DNA of 13,965 nucleotides, taken from positions 1 to 13,965 of the forward strand of contig JAGLNE010000095.1 of the NCBI GenBank assembly GCA_023139655.1, in the 5' to 3' direction. Position 1 is the first letter of the stretch. Each line of letters begins with the position of its first letter. This DNA comes from Candidatus Parcubacteria bacterium. Lineage in GTDB: Bacteria > Patescibacteriota > Patescibacteriia > Patescibacteriales > UBA12075. Positions 1 to 6,474 of this stretch are shown in pieces. The translations under genes were made by a program, and so were the position numbers. Below the pieces are notes generated by a model. It worked only from the letters and a program-made list of their open reading frames with translations, ran no database searches and was not told the DNA's origin.

Positions 1-132
1 CTAATTTTAGATATTTTTTTTAAAATTTATATGCTCGCACTGGCGGACGGGCTACGAGCGCTGGACTGGTCAATAGCTTTTAAATTTCCGGAAGTTGCCT
101 ATGATGATATGAGAAGATTGACTAATGTTTAG
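1..132 (+). CDS. 3' end of an unidentified gene (partial at left edge)
   Basis: Frame 1 is open from the first base and ends at a TAG at 130-132, giving 43 C-terminal residues that end in ...YDDMRRLTNV. The part from residue 11 on is much more GC-rich (for example GCACTGGCGGACGG) than the surrounding DNA, and its residue composition looks like real protein. An internal ATG at 31-33 would give only 33 residues, so a gene continuing from outside the window is more likely. I do not recognise the family. A strong terminator at 250-281 lies downstream on the same strand, consistent with this being a genuine gene end. Confidence 0.45.
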   Translation, partial: LILDIFFKIYMLALADGLRALDWSIAFKFPEVAYDDMRRLTNV

Positions 133-249
133 ATAAAATATATTTACCCCCCCCCTCAGTTAATTCCACCTCGCCCCGGGAGTCTCGCCCGGTTAATTAT
201 GCCCACTTGCTCACGAGATTTTTATTATTTTTTGAGAATTTTGATAAAC
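133..249. other. Non-coding spacer with C9 tract and GC-rich hairpin
   Basis: The spacer holds a run of nine C at 147-155. It also has a short inverted repeat CCGGG (176-180) / CCCGG (188-192) around a 7-base loop, and two imperfect GTTAATT...CTCGCCC-like blocks. No ORF is supported. The GC content is strikingly above that of the flanks. The function is unknown. Confidence 0.4.
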
Positions 250-288
250 AAAAACGGAGCGTGTACATCTGCTCCGTTTTTAATTCTC
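234..288. terminator. Bidirectional intrinsic terminator
   Basis: A perfect 11-bp stem AAAAACGGAGC (250-260) / GCTCCGTTTTT (271-281) encloses a 10-base loop. The A-tract and T-tract flank the GC core on both strands, so it can terminate transcripts from either side. An outer repeat GAGAATT (234-240) / AATTCTC (282-288) could lengthen the stem across a 9-base bulge. It is placed to end the left-edge gene, and also any transcript leaking out of the minus-strand operon that ends at 564. Confidence 0.85.
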
Positions 289-354
289 AATCACTTAACC
301 CCGAGTAAATACAATTTTTACGAAATAATTCAAATGTACTGAAATAATTTCACA

Positions 355-530
355 GTGCTACCCTTGATTGAAAAAAATTTTACCTCCCCGCATTGTAGCG
401 CTCTTCTGCCGGGGTGGCAGGGAGGTTCAAAATTATTTTCATACATGTATCAGCATTCCAAGAAGCTAAAGTGCATCAAGGTTTGCTGTATGAATTTTTA
501 TGAACCCCCCAAACAAGGAGGTAAAATTAA
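355..530. repeat. Nested and competing inverted repeats in gene-free stretch
   Basis: Most of the 133-563 gap has no credible gene. It does hold CCTTGAT (362-368) / ATCAAGG (475-481), enclosing ACCTCCC (382-388) / GGGAGGT (420-426). Inside that are two mini-hairpins, CGC/GCG (389-391, 398-400) and CTGCC/GGCAG (406-410, 416-420). The 12-mer AATTTTACCTCC (376-387) is also perfectly complementary to GGAGGTAAAATT (517-528), so two pairings compete for the same arm. This could be a structured RNA on either strand, a read-out region after the minus operon, or a small miniature-element relic. The strand and role cannot be decided from this sequence. Confidence 0.4.
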
Positions 531-563
531 TTTAGCACAAAAAAAGAGAGTAATCAAACGCTT

Positions 564-857
564 TTATCTTTGCCACCAATTAAAAAAATCACCTGTCTTT
601 TTTAATAAATATCCAAATACTAGAATTGATATACCTGCACTTGCATATATATTATACAATCCACCGTCAGGGAAATATGTGATAAATAAATAAATCCCGC
701 CGATCATCATACCGACTCCCAAAATAATTATAACTTTCCAAAATTTTCCCGAAGAGGTACGTTTACTTGATTCACCTACCAACAAAAAACCCATAACCAA
801 AATGATTACTCCGCTTACTAATCCTTGAATAAAATTTTTATCAAAAAAATCGTCCAT
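564..857 (-). CDS. Small membrane protein, three predicted TM segments
   Basis: 97 residues, starting at an ATG. Hydrophobic stretches fall at about residues 10-28 (GLVSGVIILVMGFLLVG), 40-60 (KVIIILGVGMMIGGIYLF) and 70-86 (YASAGISILVFGYLL). The first loop is basic (SSKRTSSGK) and the C-terminus is aromatic (FFNWWQR). No family is recognised. It is the last gene of the minus-strand operon and starts 5 bases after the stop of the 280-residue membrane-anchored protein, so it is very probably cotranscribed with it. Three hydrophobic spans in under 100 residues would suit a membrane effector or subunit, but that is inference. Confidence 0.72.
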   Translation of the reverse strand: MDDFFDKNFIQGLVSGVIILVMGFLLVGESSKRTSSGKFWKVIIILGVGMMIGGIYLFITYFPDGGLYNIYASAGISILVFGYLLKKTGDFFNWWQR

Positions 858-862
858 AATTT

Positions 863-1705
863 TTAATTTTTTGAAAATTTTTCAAACGATCTTTTTTCTA
901 CTTTTCCAATGCTAATTTTTACTAAATATTTTATTTCTTCATCAATTCTATCTACACACGCAAGTGTTCTTCTGTATTTTTCTTGTTCGTTTTTATGTTT
1001 GAAATATTTATACCACGTACCTTCGTATTTCCAGTAATTCAAACGAGCTTTCCACCATTTTTTTCTCAATAAATCATTATAAATTTTGACTTGGTTTAAT
1101 ATCTTTATGCCCAATTGTATATTAATATCAGTAAATTGACTAAGGGCATTCTTGAAGCTTTTAATATTATTCGCATAACTTGTCCTTTGATCGTCTGGAT
1201 CGGGTCGCAATGAAACCATTCGCTCATTTTGGCTTATTAAGAAAGAAAAATCGTTTTTAAATTCTTTTAGTTGCTCGTTTGTAGATTTAATCCCAGAATC
1301 AGCAATTAGTATCTTATTATGCAAATAATAACTTCTTACTTTAAAAGTTGGGAGGTTGTTGTCGAAGAAAATCTCGCGAAGTGCTGGAAAGTTTGTTCTA
1401 TCAAAACAATATGAGTTTGTGTTTTTATTACTATTAATTTTTTCAATTAACCAAGTCAACCTATCATTAAAACTCTTCATCTCCTCTCTTACTACATGCA
1501 AATCATTTAGTGTTCGTGTAATTGAAATTTCGATTATTCTTAGATACTCTTTTTTCTCAAGCCTTGCGGCAATATTTGATTTAATAAAAAACACAAACAG
1601 TGATCCAATAATAGCAATAAATGCTCCCAGGGCGCTACCTATTAATGTTTGCCATTTTTCAAAAAAGTCATTATTAAAAATTCCCATAATTTTATTGGTT
1701 ATCAT
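863..1705 (-). CDS. Membrane-anchored helical protein of unknown function
   Basis: 280 residues. One N-terminal hydrophobic segment spans about residues 21-41 (LIGSALGAFIAIIGSLFVFF). A long, charged, mostly helical region follows, with coiled-coil-like heptads at about 45-95 and 140-170. A Trp/Tyr/Lys-rich patch lies at about 215-240 (KKWWKARLNYWKYEGTWYKYF). This architecture implies a single-pass membrane protein with a cytoplasmic helical domain. The chosen ATG at 1705 overlaps the end of the upstream DUF5677-like gene by 14 bases. The in-frame ATG at 1687 (Met7) would abolish the overlap and is a credible alternative. No family is recognised. Its place in the KAP/HEPN operon suggests it works with those proteins at the membrane. 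Confidence 0.75.
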   Translation of the reverse strand: MITNKIMGIFNNDFFEKWQTLIGSALGAFIAIIGSLFVFFIKSNIAARLEKKEYLRIIEISITRTLNDLHVVREEMKSFNDRLTWLIEKINSNKNTNSYCFDRTNFPALREIFFDNNLPTFKVRSYYLHNKILIADSGIKSTNEQLKEFKNDFSFLISQNERMVSLRPDPDDQRTSYANNIKSFKNALSQFTDINIQLGIKILNQVKIYNDLLRKKWWKARLNYWKYEGTWYKYFKHKNEQEKYRRTLACVDRIDEEIKYLVKISIGKVEKRSFEKFSKN

Positions 1706-2447
1706 TTAAATTTTTAACATATTCATCTGACAGGGTAGTTAATTCATCTTCGATTCCCCACTTAAATAGCTTGCTCACTTCAAGTGTTATATGGTACATA
1801 AAATCGAATGACGCTACTAAAGTTTCATCTATAAGGTTGTCACTTGGCCCGATTCGAAAAATTAAGTCACTCTCACCCTCAACCGCATACTCATTCACGC
1901 TACGCGCGTTAGAGTGACTTAATTGGCATTGAATTTTGTAAACAGTGTAATAATTATCAATTCTTCCCACTTCTTCGGCCATATCCTTTATACTTTTATC
2001 TGACCAAGAAGTATTGCTATAGTTATACTCATCCTTTACTCTCTTGCACTCAGATTCAATTTCCTTAATGATGTTAGGATATTTCTTTTCTTTTTTTTCT
2101 AGAATGTCAATCATGTCTGGTTTGCTTTTTAAATAATCAAACATTTGTTTTCTGATAATCCAATCAAATTCAAAATATCTTTCCAGCCTCCCATCACTTT
2201 CATCGTTTAATATATAAAGACAGTTAATGAGTAATTCAAAAAGGGTTCTACAAAGCACAAAAGCGTCCTCACCATGCCTTTTTTCACATAGAAACATTAC
2301 GGAACTATAACTTTTTATGGCTTTTGCAATAACAAAAGCAAGATACATCTCTTTATTGGTCGATACTTTTTTGATGCTGTCTATTTTTTGATCAATCAAG
2401 CCATGTAATTGTCCGTTGTATTTTAGTAGCTCGCTTGTATTAATCAT
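1692..2447 (-). CDS. DUF5677-like protein (helical, possibly HEPN-related)
   Basis: 251 residues, with an ATG start 2 bases after the stop of the upstream HEPN-like gene. The pattern matches my memory of the DUF5677 family. A helix carries CRTLFELLINCLYIL at about residues 66-80, with Arg67 and Glu71. An Arg/Tyr-rich segment follows at about 87-97 (RLERYFEFDW), then a Trp-Ser motif near 148, and YYTVYKIQCQLSHSN at about 166-180 with His178. The spaced Arg...His arrangement inside helices resembles a degenerate HEPN fold, which would suggest RNA binding or cleavage, but this is an inference. No signal peptide or membrane segment is visible. It sits between the HEPN-like and the membrane-anchored genes, with translational coupling likely on both sides. 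Confidence 0.65.
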   Translation of the reverse strand: MINTSELLKYNGQLHGLIDQKIDSIKKVSTNKEMYLAFVIAKAIKSYSSVMFLCEKRHGEDAFVLCRTLFELLINCLYILNDESDGRLERYFEFDWIIRKQMFDYLKSKPDMIDILEKKEKKYPNIIKEIESECKRVKDEYNYSNTSWSDKSIKDMAEEVGRIDNYYTVYKIQCQLSHSNARSVNEYAVEGESDLIFRIGPSDNLIDETLVASFDFMYHITLEVSKLFKWGIEDELTTLSDEYVKNLNDNQ

Positions 2448-2449
2448 AT

Positions 2450-3007
2450 TTATATCTTAATAATATCATTGTATAAATACCTTATTTCTTTTTCTAGTTC
2501 TTCAATTTCTACTTTCAAAATATTTCCATTACCCACAATTTCAATAGCTAATGAATCCTCAGAAATATTTAACGATGCAGGGCCACTCTCCTCATCTGCT
2601 ATTCTTTGGTCCATATGTTCAATTGAATTACGTACTTTTTGGATTTCAGATGATGAGGTGTGTTTATTGGTAATTCTTTTTAATATTTTATTACATCTAG
2701 CGATTGCATTAATACAATTTTCAAGATGATTAATTATTACTGTAGTGTGTAATAGTTGACCCTTACCCCTTTTTATTATTTGTTTATAAGACAAACCATT
2801 CTCTTTCACCTCATCCAAAACAGCTTCTCTTGTCATTTTGTATTCATATATTGCTTTATCAACGAGACGGACAAGGACAGTTATATATTTCTCCATTTTA
2901 GGGTCTATATTTTTATACTTACCAGTAAGCAAGCCAGCAATAAAACATCCGGTAGCGTTCAGCTTCAAATCTGAAATATCTGGAATATTACATTTTGTTA
3001 CCAACAT
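2450..3007 (-). CDS. HEPN-like protein with Rx4H motif
   Basis: 185 residues, predicted mostly helical. It contains KVRNSIEHMDQRI at about residues 124-136. The core RNSIEH has Arg126, Asn127 and His131, matching the HEPN signature Rx4-6H with a polar residue after the Arg. In known HEPN ribonucleases this motif forms a composite active site in a dimer. The tail (about 155-185) has a short strand-like stretch (SLAIEIVGNG) and a final helix. HEPN proteins are common in toxin-antitoxin and anti-phage systems, where they cleave RNA. Here the gene follows the KAP NTPase by 13 bases and precedes the DUF5677-like gene by 2. The HEPN call rests on the motif and helical content only. Confidence 0.6.
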   Translation of the reverse strand: MLVTKCNIPDISDLKLNATGCFIAGLLTGKYKNIDPKMEKYITVLVRLVDKAIYEYKMTREAVLDEVKENGLSYKQIIKRGKGQLLHTTVIINHLENCINAIARCNKILKRITNKHTSSSEIQKVRNSIEHMDQRIADEESGPASLNISEDSLAIEIVGNGNILKVEIEELEKEIRYLYNDIIKI

Positions 3008-3020
3008 ATTAAATTATAAT

Positions 3021-5420
3021 TTATTTATATAATACTATCTTTGTATTTTTTAAATATGCTTCCCGGAAAATTTTAATACGCTTACATTCCTCCGTGTCGT
3101 ATACGCTCTCAATGTCTATAGAGTTTATGAAATCATAGAACTTTTTAGCATTAAAATCTTTAGCGAAGTTTCCTAGATTGCCACTAGCAAAATTATCCAT
3201 ATACAGCCAAAGTATGGATGGGAATACTTTTTTATTAATTGATAAAATATCAAATATGTAATTATTAATTTCTTCAGATTTTAAATACTTAAATAACATT
3301 ATTAATGCTACTCGTGGATGTTGGCCATTAAAAATATCTGCTCTTTTAGAAAATAGTAAATAAATTATTCGTTGTCTTAAAATCGTATCAAATTCTCTAA
3401 AAAAATCTTCGTGTTCGTCTTGGTTCCACCCTTTTCTTTTTTTATATGCTTCAATTAAATCATAGACAAAAAATATGTTCTCATGCTCCTTAATTAGATT
3501 TTTATAAAAGATTAATTTTGATTGTGTTATTTTTTTTCTTTCAATTTCTTGTTTTGGGTTTCTGGAATCGGGTTTATGATTATGCAAACGATCAATGGCT
3601 TTGAATATTAATCTTGCGCATTGAACGTAATTATTTTCTTGATTAAATTTATTTTTTTCATACAACAGTGTTGTATAACAATCTTTAATAAAAATTTCCA
3701 GAAAACTCTCCGGCATTTTATCAAGATGAATATGTATTTTTTCAATGTAGGACTGTTTAAGTGGATGAATTAAATCTCTTGAGAAAATTTCTTTTTTCTT
3801 TTCTTTAGACAAATTATTCCAATTGCTTAGTATTCGAAATATTTTTTTATCAGGTATATGTTTGTTTGGAACATCTTCTAGAAAATATTTATCAAATAAA
3901 TTTGGGTGGCAAATTTTTTGCTTATTCTCGAAATCATCATAATTGTGAATTACACTGTGATTATCAAAATAATGTGCAACCTCTGGAAATAATTTAAATA
4001 TATTTTCTTTAATATAATTTTGCACATCTTCTTTCTCGTTTTCAACTAAATCGTTAATGTGTTTTATAATTGAATCTTTCTCCCCCTGGTCTCTGTCTCT
4101 CATAGAAAAAAAACTGCCCTTTACATATACACCGTAATTTAAAGGAATGTCTGAATATACATAAGGATAGAATGTTTTAAATACATATAGTCTAAACAAG
4201 TCTACAACATTTACTTCGTCTTGAAGAGTTCTGTAGGCTATTTTAAAACTACTTAAAAATATTTTTACCTGTCTTATTGTTTTAAAACGCCAGTTAGCGT
4301 TTCTTCTCCATAGAAAAAAGAAAGTATTATCAATGACTTCTTTATTTAGGAGCTCGAAGTCTTTGTTGTCAACAATGCTTTTTATCGACTTTGCAAAATA
4401 ATCATTTATATCATCAAGGTCAGTATATAATTTGTATGTAAAATTTATTATTTTTTCAAGGTATTCGCTATCAGTTTTAAATTCATCCTTTAAGACTTCG
4501 CGCATTACTATTTGATCAAAAGATAAAACAAATATTATATTGTTTAAATTTTGAAACTCTCCAACTAACTTAAAGACTTCTAATGTTTTTTCTTTATTTG
4601 ATAAACGGTCAATATCATCTATGAAAATAATTAATTTTTTATTATCTAGTAATAGCTTACTTACAAAAATTTTCTTAGCATTTTCTAGGTTTATTTTTTT
4701 AAACGGTAAAGGTATTTTATATAATTCTTTTACTTGATCACTTATTATCTCAAGCAATAGCTTTGATTCGCTTTTAAGTTTATTTATTTTGCTTAATTCC
4801 TCAAAGAAACCTTCCATTATGGATTTTTCACAAGAAAAAAACCAGGGGTTAAAATCGAAAAAAATATAATCATTTCTACCAAAAATTTTTTTCTTTTTGC
4901 TTTGATATTCTTTTTTAGATAATTTGTCTCTATAAACGCGGTATAATAATTCATCTTTCACAAAGTTTATTACCGATGTTTTCCCTTCGCCCCACTTCCC
5001 ATCAATCAATAATGTAAAAGTGCTTTCTCCGTTTCTTTCAATAATTTTTGAGACGTCCTCAACAGTTTTTTTTCTTTCTAGTTTGTCTAAAAAAATATTT
5101 TCGACAGGTTGATCACCGTCCTTTTGAATGTCTTTGTAATTAAACAAAGCGATAAATTTATTTTTTATCAAAAAATATATTTCAATTAAAAACCATAAAA
5201 ACAAATAAATATAAAATAAAATAATTGCATATTTTAAATTAAATATAATACTTTTTATTTTTTCCGGAAACAACAATTCAAGTTTAAGTGTCTGTTCAAA
5301 AATATCATTAACAATAAAAATAATACCATCCCAATACTTAAAAATTAAGTATGTTAATACTAGGAATAGAAGGTTATGAATATTAAGTTTGTATAAAAAC
5401 CTTAAAATTCTTTTTAACAT
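3021..5420 (-). CDS. KAP-family P-loop NTPase, membrane-anchored
   Basis: 799 residues from the ATG at 5420. A GTG at 5432 would add four residues but lies in the T-tract of the leader hairpin, so I prefer the ATG. The N-terminus has two hydrophobic spans, about residues 15-37 and 61-85. The NTPase core follows: Walker A GKWGEGKTS (about 141-149), the KAP-characteristic FDFNPWFF (about 188-195), Walker B LIIFIDDIDRLS (about 263-274), and a sensor-like strand FVLSFDQIVM (about 297-306). The remaining ~490 residues are mostly helical and unrecognised. In KAP NTPases the transmembrane segments put the ATPase on the inner face of the membrane; members include F-plasmid PifA, which excludes phage T7. 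It is the first gene of a five-gene operon with HEPN-like and DUF5677-like proteins, so a sensor or switch role is plausible but not shown. Confidence 0.88.
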   Translation of the reverse strand: MLKRILRFLYKLNIHNLLFLVLTYLIFKYWDGIIFIVNDIFEQTLKLELLFPEKIKSIIFNLKYAIILFYIYLFLWFLIEIYFLIKNKFIALFNYKDIQKDGDQPVENIFLDKLERKKTVEDVSKIIERNGESTFTLLIDGKWGEGKTSVINFVKDELLYRVYRDKLSKKEYQSKKKKIFGRNDYIFFDFNPWFFSCEKSIMEGFFEELSKINKLKSESKLLLEIISDQVKELYKIPLPFKKINLENAKKIFVSKLLLDNKKLIIFIDDIDRLSNKEKTLEVFKLVGEFQNLNNIIFVLSFDQIVMREVLKDEFKTDSEYLEKIINFTYKLYTDLDDINDYFAKSIKSIVDNKDFELLNKEVIDNTFFFLWRRNANWRFKTIRQVKIFLSSFKIAYRTLQDEVNVVDLFRLYVFKTFYPYVYSDIPLNYGVYVKGSFFSMRDRDQGEKDSIIKHINDLVENEKEDVQNYIKENIFKLFPEVAHYFDNHSVIHNYDDFENKQKICHPNLFDKYFLEDVPNKHIPDKKIFRILSNWNNLSKEKKKEIFSRDLIHPLKQSYIEKIHIHLDKMPESFLEIFIKDCYTTLLYEKNKFNQENNYVQCARLIFKAIDRLHNHKPDSRNPKQEIERKKITQSKLIFYKNLIKEHENIFFVYDLIEAYKKRKGWNQDEHEDFFREFDTILRQRIIYLLFSKRADIFNGQHPRVALIMLFKYLKSEEINNYIFDILSINKKVFPSILWLYMDNFASGNLGNFAKDFNAKKFYDFINSIDIESVYDTEECKRIKIFREAYLKNTKIVLYK

Positions 5421-5437
5421 ATTTTTAAACACAAAAA

Positions 5438-5458
5438 CCCCATTATTAAAGTATGGGG
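5438..5458 (-). terminator. Hairpin with T-tract between the receiver gene and the KAP gene
   Basis: On the minus strand CCCCAT / ATGGGG form a 6-bp stem around a 9-base loop, followed directly by TTTTTGTGTTT. This is a standard intrinsic terminator for the lipoprotein/receiver transcript whose last gene ends at 5504. It also lies downstream of the predicted KAP promoter, at the very start of that transcript, so it could instead attenuate the KAP operon. Confidence 0.7.
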
Positions 5459-5467
5459 CTTAACCTA

Positions 5468-5495
5468 ATATTAACAGATTTATAGTTTAAGTCAA
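5468..5495 (-). promoter_or_regulatory. Predicted sigma70-type promoter of the KAP operon
   Basis: On the minus strand there is a -35 TTGACT (5490-5495), a 16-base spacer and a -10 TAATAT (5468-5473) preceded by TG one base upstream (extended -10). The predicted start point is near 5461. It reads through the 5438-5458 hairpin into the KAP gene and then the four genes behind it. Confidence 0.6.
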
Positions 5496-5503
5496 ACCAG
5501 TTT

Positions 5504-5932
5504 TTAAGCTAGTTTTTGTGTTATTTTGCCAATTTTTTTATTCACCTGTCCGACAACACGCTTAGCCCAGCCATCAATATCATTCCAATCTTTCCATGCC
5601 ACTGTCTTTATCCCATTTTTAACCGCCTGATCATTGTATTCCGGGATAGCAGAAATACTTATAATTTTATCCGGGTTAAACTTTGAAAAATTAAGAACGT
5701 GAAACGAGCCGCCTTGCTTACAATCTCGATCAAGAAGGATTATATCGAAATTATTTTGCACTATTTTGTTTACATAGTCTTCAATTTGGGAGTATTCAGA
5801 AAATAATGTAATCGCAAATTCCACGTTATTCAAATTTTCCTCCAACTCAAACAATTTATCTGTCAAAACAGAAATTGCTTTTAGCTCATCTTCAAAAATC
5901 AAAATTCTTATTGTTTTAAACCTCTCAGACAT
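5504..5932 (-). CDS. Stand-alone receiver-domain (response-regulator-like) protein
   Basis: 142 residues, essentially one CheY-like receiver domain with no output domain. The first strand RILIFEDE carries the acidic pair Glu14/Asp15. NFDIILLDRDC gives the likely phospho-acceptor Asp68. KIISISA (about 89-95) supplies the conserved Ser/Thr position. The Lys of VAWKDW (Lys114) fits the conserved lysine after strand 5. All positions needed for phosphorylation therefore appear present. No histidine kinase gene is adjacent, so the phosphodonor is unknown. It starts 21 bases after the upstream lipoprotein gene, suggesting one transcript, and ends before the terminator at 5438-5458. An unphosphorylated pseudo-receiver acting by protein binding is the alternative. 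Confidence 0.75.
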   Translation of the reverse strand: MSERFKTIRILIFEDELKAISVLTDKLFELEENLNNVEFAITLFSEYSQIEDYVNKIVQNNFDIILLDRDCKQGGSFHVLNFSKFNPDKIISISAIPEYNDQAVKNGIKTVAWKDWNDIDGWAKRVVGQVNKKIGKITQKLA

Positions 5933-5953
5933 TATAATAAAAACTTAAAGGGT

Positions 5954-6196
5954 TTATTTATTGAATGATTTTCCAACTTTTTCATAGCATTCATCCTTAT
6001 CCAATTCCCAATTTTTTTCAATAACAATTTTTTCGCAAATACTATCATCTTGAAATTTTACAGCCACATCAGTAAAGCAATCATTTTTTTTCCAATTACG
6101 ATCAATTTTATCACATATTGAAATATTATTTTCTTTGTCACCTGTAGTACATCCAGCAAGGACAACAAGCAACAATCCTATAATTATTTTTTGCAT
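5954..6196 (-). CDS. Small Cys-rich lipoprotein
   Basis: 80 residues from the ATG at 6196. The frame stays open to 6289, but those extra codons read through the structured leader and its U-tract and give an implausible GC-rich peptide, so I reject the longer start. The N-terminus MQKIIIGLLLVVLAGC is a classical lipoprotein signal: a positive residue, a hydrophobic core and the lipobox LAGC, with Cys16 as the lipidated residue. The mature part has four further Cys in two similar units (ICDKI...DCFTDVA and ICEKI...ECYEKVG), suggesting two disulfide-linked short repeats outside the membrane. I know no function for it. It is cotranscribed with the receiver-domain gene and preceded by a candidate regulatory RNA leader. 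Confidence 0.72.
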   Translation of the reverse strand: MQKIIIGLLLVVLAGCTTGDKENNISICDKIDRNWKKNDCFTDVAVKFQDDSICEKIVIEKNWELDKDECYEKVGKSFNK

Positions 6197-6223
6197 AAAA
6201 TATTTTATTAATAATGAATTTGT

Positions 6224-6329
6224 AAAACAAAAAGCTCCTCGCCAGCGACAGCCTTGCGACCGTCCGTGCCCCTTTCGAGACGCGACCAACTAAGGAAACT
6301 GAACGAGGAGTTCTTTATTCCTTAGTTGG
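6224..6329 (-). ncRNA. Candidate structured leader RNA (riboswitch-like, pseudoknot, U-tract)
   Basis: A GC-rich island in AT-rich DNA. Read on the minus strand it has a perfect 12-bp stem CCAACTAAGGAA / TTCCTTAGTTGG (6318-6329 / 6286-6297) with a 20-base loop. Two hairpins follow, both capped by GNRA tetraloops: GTCTC-GAAA-GGGGC (6268-6281) and GACGGTC-GCAA-GGCTGTC (6247-6264). The loop of the first stem contains CTCCTCG (6304-6310), which is perfectly complementary to CGAGGAG (6235-6241), the last element before TTTTTGTTTT. This gives either a pseudoknot or a competing terminator-like closure. GNRA loops appear only on the minus strand, which fixes the orientation. It lies between a predicted promoter and the lipoprotein gene. 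I cannot match it to a known RNA class. Confidence 0.55.
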
Positions 6330-6377
6330 ATTTTTTACCATACCTATATAAGGGTTAGGTAATCAAATTGTATTTTA

Positions 6378-6406
6378 AAATTAGCATATTTATTCAGAAA
6401 AATCAA
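6378..6406 (-). promoter_or_regulatory. Predicted promoter of leader RNA / lipoprotein / receiver operon
   Basis: On the minus strand there is a -35 TTGATT (6401-6406), a 17-base spacer and a -10 TAATTT (6378-6383) with TG one base upstream (extended -10). Transcription would begin near 6371, about 40 bases before the 12-bp stem of the leader RNA. Confidence 0.45.
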
Positions 6407-6438
6407 TATAATTGCTTATTTTAAATCATTGAGTATGA

Positions 6439-6447
6439 TGGTATAAT
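6439..6447 (+). promoter_or_regulatory. Extended -10 promoter of the 248-residue gene
   Basis: TGGTATAAT is a perfect TGnTATAAT extended -10 (TATAAT at 6442-6447). No well-spaced -35 is visible. The start point would be near 6454, about 20 bases before the ATG at 6475. It is divergent from the lipoprotein promoter, so the 6330-6474 interval is a shared control region. Confidence 0.6.
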
Positions 6448-6474
6448 GAAAAAAATAAGTATAGAAATAAGAAT

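Noticed and set aside
408..434. tRNA-like string (GCCGGGGTGG... followed by GGTTCAAA)
   Set aside because: It resembles a tRNA-Leu 5' end and a T-loop, but no acceptor stem, anticodon arm or matching 3' half exists.
355..693. 112-codon open frame on the plus strand
   Set aside because: It lies in the inverted-repeat region and overlaps the minus-strand membrane protein; its composition is not protein-like and it starts inside a repeat arm.
6197..6289. N-terminal extension of the lipoprotein frame to 6289
   Set aside because: It reads through the structured leader and its U-tract and would bury the lipoprotein signal peptide behind 31 basic residues; the ATG at 6196 gives a perfect lipobox protein.
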